A stretch of DNA of 20,495 nucleotides, taken from the NCBI GenBank assembly GCA_002842135.1, contig PHCD01000023.1, forward strand, positions 1 through 20,495, read 5' to 3'. The translations under genes and the position numbers were made by a program. Positions 16,204-20,495 of this stretch are shown here, piece after piece (position 1 is the first letter of the stretch; the number at the start of each line of letters is the position of its first letter). The notes beneath the pieces were generated by a model. The model made no database searches. It had not been told where the DNA came from and saw only the letters and a list, made by a program, of their open reading frames with translations. This DNA is from Betaproteobacteria bacterium HGW-Betaproteobacteria-8. Its GTDB lineage: Bacteria > Pseudomonadota > Gammaproteobacteria > Burkholderiales > Methylophilaceae.

Positions 16204-16724
16204 AAAAAGTCACATGGACACTAGCTATCCTGGCCATCGCCAGTGCATCAACCGCGTTCTATGAATGGAACCGGATCAATCAGGTCAGGGCCTTCAACCA
16301 GGCGATTCTGGCGGCAAAAACCCCGGATACCGACAGGCAGAGCTATGAAGCCAAGTTTGCCACCGCCTTCTGGCTGGCCAGGAATGAACGCTTCAAGGAA
16401 GCCACGCTGCTCTTTCTGCAACTGGCGGAACAGGGTGATAAAAACATGCGCTCGGCCGTGCAGCACAACCTGGGCAATATTTTCTTTCTGCGTGGCCTGG
16501 CGATTAACGGCAACAACATGACCGTACGTGATGAGACCGAGTACCTGTTCAGGCAGGCCAAAGGCGCGTATGTACAATCCATCAAACTCGACAACAGCCA
16601 TTGGGACACCCGTCACAATCTTGATCGCGTGATCGGCATGCTGCCGGAAACACCGACGCCCGGCGTGGGCGAATCCGACAATCCCGGCCTGATCATGGGC
16701 AATATCCCGGTGGGCCTGCCGTGA
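16188..16724 (+). CDS. mxaK: Methanol dehydrogenase maturation protein MxaK
   Basis: A 178-residue protein with one N-terminal membrane anchor (about 8-25) and a TPR-like helical body with blocks such as AFWLARNERFKEATLLFLQLAEQ and AVQHNLGNIFFLRG. It probably faces the periplasm. In M. extorquens MxaK is among the proteins required for calcium insertion into MxaF; the assignment here rests on size, layout and position between mxaC and mxaL. The start lies 16 bases inside mxaC, preceded by a GGAGG-type site (CTGGAGGTGC), which is a strong reason for this start. Confidence 0.85.
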   Translation: MALSVKKVTWTLAILAIASASTAFYEWNRINQVRAFNQAILAAKTPDTDRQSYEAKFATAFWLARNERFKEATLLFLQLAEQGDKNMRSAVQHNLGNIFFLRGLAINGNNMTVRDETEYLFRQAKGAYVQSIKLDNSHWDTRHNLDRVIGMLPETPTPGVGESDNPGLIMGNIPVGLP

Positions 16725-17725
16725 AATACTTTCATCATCTGCAGCGCTACCTGGTGCACCGGCGCGATGCCACCCTGCTGCTGTCCGCGCTCGCCCTGTT
16801 GCTGATTGCACTGTTGCAGCCCAGCATTCCGCTCAAACGCAACATCTACAGCTACATACTGGTCGCCGATATTTCCCAGAGCATGAACGTGCCAGACATG
16901 GGCAGCGAGAGCAAGCCAGTGACACGCATCGCACACACCCAGAAAATGATGCACGAAGTCATTTCTGCCATGCCCTGCGGCACCAAGGTCAGTATCGGAC
17001 TGTTTGCCGGCGTCAGCGTAGCCGCCATGTATGCACCGATCGAGGTCTGCAGCAATTTTGCCGCCATCAATGACACCATCGACCACCTCGACTGGCGTGC
17101 CGGCTGGTCTGGCAACAGCCGCATCCGTGAAAGCATGTTGACTCTGGCGCGCGTGCTGCGAGCCTTTCCAGAACCGGCACAGGTGGTGTATTTTACCGAT
17201 GGCGAAGAGGCCCCGGCACTGCATGCATTCAACACACGAGACCTGCGCACGTTTCAGGGTGGCGACGACTGGCTGCTCATCGGCGTCGGTAGTGACAAGG
17301 GCACACCCATACCGAAACTTGACGAGAAAAACCAGCTAATTGGCTACTGGTCCAGCGAGAGCTTTGCCATGCAGCCGGGTATTGCACAGATTTCAGAATC
17401 CAACATCGGTGTGCGGGACGACAATGTCGCCGGCGGCGTTAATGACCGCTATCTATCCAAGCTCAATGAAGATTACCTGAAATCCCTGGTCGAAGAGATC
17501 GACGCAAAATATGTCCGCGGCGACAAATTACAGAATGTCCTTGCTGCAATGGAGGATCAGAAGCCGGCCAGGCGCGACATCGCCCCCTACAAGATAGACT
17601 GGATACTGGCCAGCCTTGCCGGCATACTGCTCTTGCTGGCCTATTTTCCACGCCATCCATTGCAAGCCGGACGCGAATCGATCAAACGCCTGAAACACAG
17701 GCTCAAGCCCACATCCTCAAGATAA
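16721..17725 (+). CDS. mxaL: von Willebrand A membrane protein MxaL
   Basis: A 334-residue vWA protein. It has a membrane segment at about 18-35, the metal-site motif D50-I-S52-Q-S54 (VADISQSM), FTDGEEAP later in the domain, and a C-terminal membrane segment (ILASLAGILLLLAY) with a basic tail. It is the third vWA protein of the cluster and, with MxaA and MxaK, is linked to calcium insertion into MxaF. It starts with GTG, overlapping the mxaK stop as GTGA, which implies coupled translation. It is the last gene of the run: its end overlaps the convergent ygfX end by 9 bases, and no mxaD follows. Confidence 0.87.
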   Translation: MKYFHHLQRYLVHRRDATLLLSALALLLIALLQPSIPLKRNIYSYILVADISQSMNVPDMGSESKPVTRIAHTQKMMHEVISAMPCGTKVSIGLFAGVSVAAMYAPIEVCSNFAAINDTIDHLDWRAGWSGNSRIRESMLTLARVLRAFPEPAQVVYFTDGEEAPALHAFNTRDLRTFQGGDDWLLIGVGSDKGTPIPKLDEKNQLIGYWSSESFAMQPGIAQISESNIGVRDDNVAGGVNDRYLSKLNEDYLKSLVEEIDAKYVRGDKLQNVLAAMEDQKPARRDIAPYKIDWILASLAGILLLLAYFPRHPLQAGRESIKRLKHRLKPTSSR

Positions 17726-18211
17726 ACCGGCTGTGTCCGGCAACGCTTCCCTGCCCCATCGGAGCCAGACACGCAGTTGCCTAAAACTGTCCGGCTCCAC
17801 ATTGTCCGGCACCAGGATAAGCGAGATGCACTTGCCGTCTTCCAAAGTTTGCATGTTCAAAACCGTCAGATAAGGAGCGACAAAACTATGCTCCAGCACT
17901 TTGGCTTCCTGTCTTGTACCGTCATTGAAATCCAGCTGCAAACCTGTCTCGGCATTAAAGTTCAGCCCCACGATTGATTTCATCAACGAAAGCCGTGCAT
18001 GGCGTCGGATGAAATACACGGAACTCGCAACAATAACAGCCATCAACAAAACTTTGAGCCCGGCATGAATGGGCAGCAACAAAAGCACGATGCAGCAAAG
18101 CGCACATGCCAAGCCAATAGTCCAGGCTAGTGAAGCTGAAGGTCTGAGGTCAAGATGGATGGGCTTGGCGCTATAATATGACAAGTGGTTTTCCCCGGTG
18201 GCATAAGACAT
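17717..18211 (-). CDS. YgfX-like membrane protein
   Basis: A protein of about 164 residues with a hairpin of two membrane segments (about 30-75) and a C-terminal half ending in PDSFRQLRVWLRWG, a signature of the YgfX (CptA, DUF1434) family. E. coli YgfX was described as a toxin acting on cytoskeletal proteins with YgfY/SdhE as antitoxin, a role that is disputed; no ygfY is next to it here. I chose the ATG at 18211 because starts further upstream (18229, 18277) would use up the gap shared with ygfZ. The true start could be further in. Divergent from ygfZ, as in E. coli, which supports the family call. Confidence 0.75.
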   Translation of the reverse strand: MSYATGENHLSYYSAKPIHLDLRPSASLAWTIGLACALCCIVLLLLPIHAGLKVLLMAVIVASSVYFIRRHARLSLMKSIVGLNFNAETGLQLDFNDGTRQEAKVLEHSFVAPYLTVLNMQTLEDGKCISLILVPDNVEPDSFRQLRVWLRWGREALPDTAGLS

Positions 18212-18280
18212 GCTTCTGGAGTGAATCATAACCCAGGCATGTCGCATATTCGACATTATCAACAAGCGAACACACATATC

Positions 18281-19315
18281 ATGACTCAGTGGCAGACATT
18301 TTTATCCAGCCAGCAGGCCGAATTCAGGGATGGCCGTGTGCAGCATTTCGGCAATCCGCAAGCGGAGCTGCAAGCGGCAGCAACGGCAACCGTACTGATA
18401 GACCTCTCGCATCTGGGCCTATTGCAGATTGAGGGTAAAGACCGTGTAGCTTTTCTGCAGGGCCAATTGACCAACGACGTCAGGCTGCTAAACGGCAGCA
18501 ACAGCCACTACGCCGGTTATTGCACGCCCAAAGGACGAATGCTGGCAATGTTCCTGGCATTTGCACATCACGACCACCTACAGCTGCAGCTAAACCACCA
18601 ACTGCTGGAACCCATCATGAAGCGCCTGAAAATGTATGTGTTGCGATCCAAGGTCGTGATCAGCGACATCTCGGACAGCATCGTGCGCATCGGGCTGGCC
18701 GGCAAGGATGCGGAAAAGCTTCTACAAAGCCTGTTCAAGCAAGTGCCCGAGAATGAACATGAACTACTCAGCCTGGATGACGCCACCTTGATTCGCCTGC
18801 CCGGCAGCAAAGCCAGGTTTGAAATTTTTACCACGCCAGAACATGCCGAACGCATCTGGCTGCACTTGGGCCAACAGGCAAAGATGGCGGGGGCAGCCTG
18901 CTGGGACTGGCTCGAGATCGAAGCCGGTATCCCGGACATCGGCCCGGAAACCCAGGAGGCCTTTGTTCCGCAAATGGTCAACCTGGACGCACTGGGCGGC
19001 ATCAACTTCAAGAAGGGATGCTATACGGGTCAGGAAATCGTGGCACGCACGCATTATCTGGGCAAGGTCAAACGCAGGACCCTGCCGCTGCACATTCCTG
19101 CAGGTGAAGAAGCCAATGCCGGCAGCCTGGTATTTGCTGCCGGCAGCGAGGAAGCGGTAGGCATGCTGGTGCGGGTTGCACCTTCACCTGAAGGCGGAAT
19201 GGATGCACTTGCCGAGCTGCGGCTGGAAGCGTTGGAAAATGCCGAACTCTGCCTGAACAAGGCAGCAGTCAAACCACTGCAGCTATTACAACTCCCTTAC
19301 GCACTGGCTGAATAA
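18281..19315 (+). CDS. ygfZ: Folate-binding Fe-S cluster assembly/repair protein YgfZ
   Basis: A 344-residue GcvT-related protein that helps make or repair certain iron-sulfur enzymes in a tetrahydrofolate-dependent way. The diagnostic motif KGCYTGQE is at residues 245-252, with the key cysteine C247, followed by IVARTHYLGKVKRR. The N-terminal block LIDLSHLGLLQIEGKDRVAFLQGQLTNDV is typical. I chose the ATG at 18281 (MTQWQTF) because a longer frame from 18185 reaches into ygfX. Only a weak Shine-Dalgarno is present. It diverges from ygfX with about 70 bases between the starts. Confidence 0.93.
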   Translation: MTQWQTFLSSQQAEFRDGRVQHFGNPQAELQAAATATVLIDLSHLGLLQIEGKDRVAFLQGQLTNDVRLLNGSNSHYAGYCTPKGRMLAMFLAFAHHDHLQLQLNHQLLEPIMKRLKMYVLRSKVVISDISDSIVRIGLAGKDAEKLLQSLFKQVPENEHELLSLDDATLIRLPGSKARFEIFTTPEHAERIWLHLGQQAKMAGAACWDWLEIEAGIPDIGPETQEAFVPQMVNLDALGGINFKKGCYTGQEIVARTHYLGKVKRRTLPLHIPAGEEANAGSLVFAAGSEEAVGMLVRVAPSPEGGMDALAELRLEALENAELCLNKAAVKPLQLLQLPYALAE

Positions 19316-19400
19316 GCGCAGAATCATGGCATAACCAGAACCGGCCAGGCGGATTGGCAGCCGATCTCCTTTATGTCCAGCAGGCTAGTGTGAACACGCC

Positions 19401-20495
19401 CTAGACCAATTGAATGCGATTGCGACCAGCCTGTTTTGCCTGATATAACGCAATATCGGTACGCTCTATCAGGCTATCAACGGGTTCACCCGCCACCCAT
19501 TGCGAGACGCCCAGGCTTACCGTCACATTCAACAATTCATTCTTGAATTCAATCACCATGTTTTCAACTGCCTGACGCAACTTCTCACTCAACTGCAGGG
19601 CATTATGCGCATCACACTTTCTCAGCAGGATAAGAAATTCTTCACCGCCCCAGCGACAGACAAAATCGGCTTCGCGCAAATTGGCACGCAAGCAATCTGC
19701 TACGGCAATCAGCAGCTGATCCCCAGCCATATGACCATAACGATCATTAACAACCTTGAAGTGGTCAATATCAAGCATCAGCATTGAAAGTGCCTCGTCA
19801 TTACGCTTGGCATCATTAATGAAGCTATTGATGATCACATCAAACGCCTGGCGATTCGGCAATTTTGTCAGGTTGTCCGAAGTTGCCATCAACTCCAGCC
19901 TGTCTTGGTATCGTGTAAAGGCGAGGCCCGTAAGCAATAATGCAATGCCGGTAATCACTATACAAACCAGTAAATTGAGATACAAGGTCTGGCGTATATC
20001 CTTGACGGCATCATTCTCGTTGCGCTCTACAAAAAGATACCAGTCCAGTTCTGGAATATATCGTACGTTAAGCAGGATTTGCTCGCGATTAAGCTGATAC
20101 TGATAAGCCCCTTCAGGCTTGGATAAAATCTCCCCAGCCATCCTTTGCAGACCGGGATGATCGTGGATATTAGTGTCCAACGGCTGCGATTTGTTGCCAA
20201 AAAGCACGATCTTGCCCTTGGGGTCGACAAAATAGATATTGCGCTGGTAACGATCCTGATAATTGTTAATCAAGGCCCGCACTGCATCGACCGTCAGGCC
20301 AACTCCTGCCGCCCCAATGAAGTTCTGCTCATAATCCAGGACGCGATAATTCACAAAAATTGTCAGCGCATTGGCATGTGCCGCATCCGGGTCCACATTG
20401 ATTTCGTAAGGACTTTCCATTTTCCGCACGCGGAAATACCAGGCATCGACCTCTTTATTCCCGTCCACCTGTTTTAACAGGCCATCCCAGTAATA
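19401..20495 (-). CDS. Membrane diguanylate cyclase with Cache-type sensor, N-terminus beyond the right edge
   Basis: The last 364 residues of a larger protein; the frame is open to the window end, so the start is missing. Residues 1-165 look like the second half of a dCACHE sensor in the periplasm (FVNYRVLDYEQNFIGAAGVG, NIYFVDPKGKIVLF). A membrane segment lies at about 171-193 and a GGDEF domain at about 200-364. The active site is GGEEF (283-287), with the metal motif MLDIDHFK and NDRYGHMAGD. An RxxD inhibitory site (READ, 274-277) lies five residues before it, so product inhibition by c-di-GMP is likely. No EAL domain is present. It is convergent with ygfZ across an 85-base gap with no clear terminator. 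Confidence 0.9.
   Translation of the reverse strand, partial: YYWDGLLKQVDGNKEVDAWYFRVRKMESPYEINVDPDAAHANALTIFVNYRVLDYEQNFIGAAGVGLTVDAVRALINNYQDRYQRNIYFVDPKGKIVLFGNKSQPLDTNIHDHPGLQRMAGEILSKPEGAYQYQLNREQILLNVRYIPELDWYLFVERNENDAVKDIRQTLYLNLLVCIVITGIALLLTGLAFTRYQDRLELMATSDNLTKLPNRQAFDVIINSFINDAKRNDEALSMLMLDIDHFKVVNDRYGHMAGDQLLIAVADCLRANLREADFVCRWGGEEFLILLRKCDAHNALQLSEKLRQAVENMVIEFKNELLNVTVSLGVSQWVAGEPVDSLIERTDIALYQAKQAGRNRIQLV

Noticed and set aside
19316..19400. Terminator between ygfZ and the cyclase gene
   Set aside because: Only a weak CGG/CCG hairpin without a T run is visible.

Overview
This window looks like chromosomal DNA of an obligate or restricted methylotroph of the Betaproteobacteria, most likely the Methylophilaceae (Methylovorus, Methylobacillus or Methylophilus relatives). 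The grounds are a XoxF-type methanol dehydrogenase gene, a complete mxaRSACKL cluster, and housekeeping genes (alaA-hom-thrC, fabAB, ygfZ/ygfX) of betaproteobacterial character. Genus is an inference by eye; no search was run. Genes are closely packed, no stretch above 300 bases lacks a gene, and I see no rRNA, tRNA, insertion sequence, CRISPR array or prophage.

Layout. (1) 1-4427, minus strand: sensor histidine kinase, then NarL-type response regulator (4-base overlap), then an exported Sel1-repeat protein (1-base overlap), then after about 200 bases the xoxF gene, whose 3' part is cut off by the left edge. The XoxF carries the extra aspartate two residues after the catalytic one that marks lanthanide-dependent enzymes. 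The kinase resembles MoxY-type kinases known near methanol-oxidation genes, so this looks like a regulator plus target locus. (2) 4687-9670, minus strand: an apparent operon alaA-hom-thrC-thyA (alanine and threonine synthesis, dTMP synthesis), with a good sigma70-like promoter before alaA and a degenerate 15-base repeat between alaA and hom. A small Mth938-like gene diverges from alaA. (3) 10219-12007, minus strand: fabA-fabB, the anaerobic-type unsaturated fatty acid pair. (4) 12224-17725, plus strand: mxaR-mxaS-mxaA-mxaC-mxaK-mxaL, divergent from fabA. This set is associated with maturation (calcium insertion) of the MxaFI methanol dehydrogenase, but no mxaF, mxaJ, mxaG or mxaI lies in the window. 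(5) 17717-20495: ygfX (minus) convergent with mxaL and divergent from ygfZ (plus), then a membrane diguanylate cyclase (minus) cut by the right edge.

How it fits together. Both methanol dehydrogenase worlds are present about 11 kb apart: a lanthanide-type enzyme with its own two-component system, and the chaperone-like gene set of the calcium-type enzyme. The rest is core metabolism. Nothing here is clearly a new system. The least explained items are the alternating GCCA/TGGC half-sites before the kinase gene, the palindrome plus spaced half-site between fabA and mxaR, the Sel1 protein between regulator and xoxF, the altered Walker B motif of MxaR, and the in-frame repeat after alaA.
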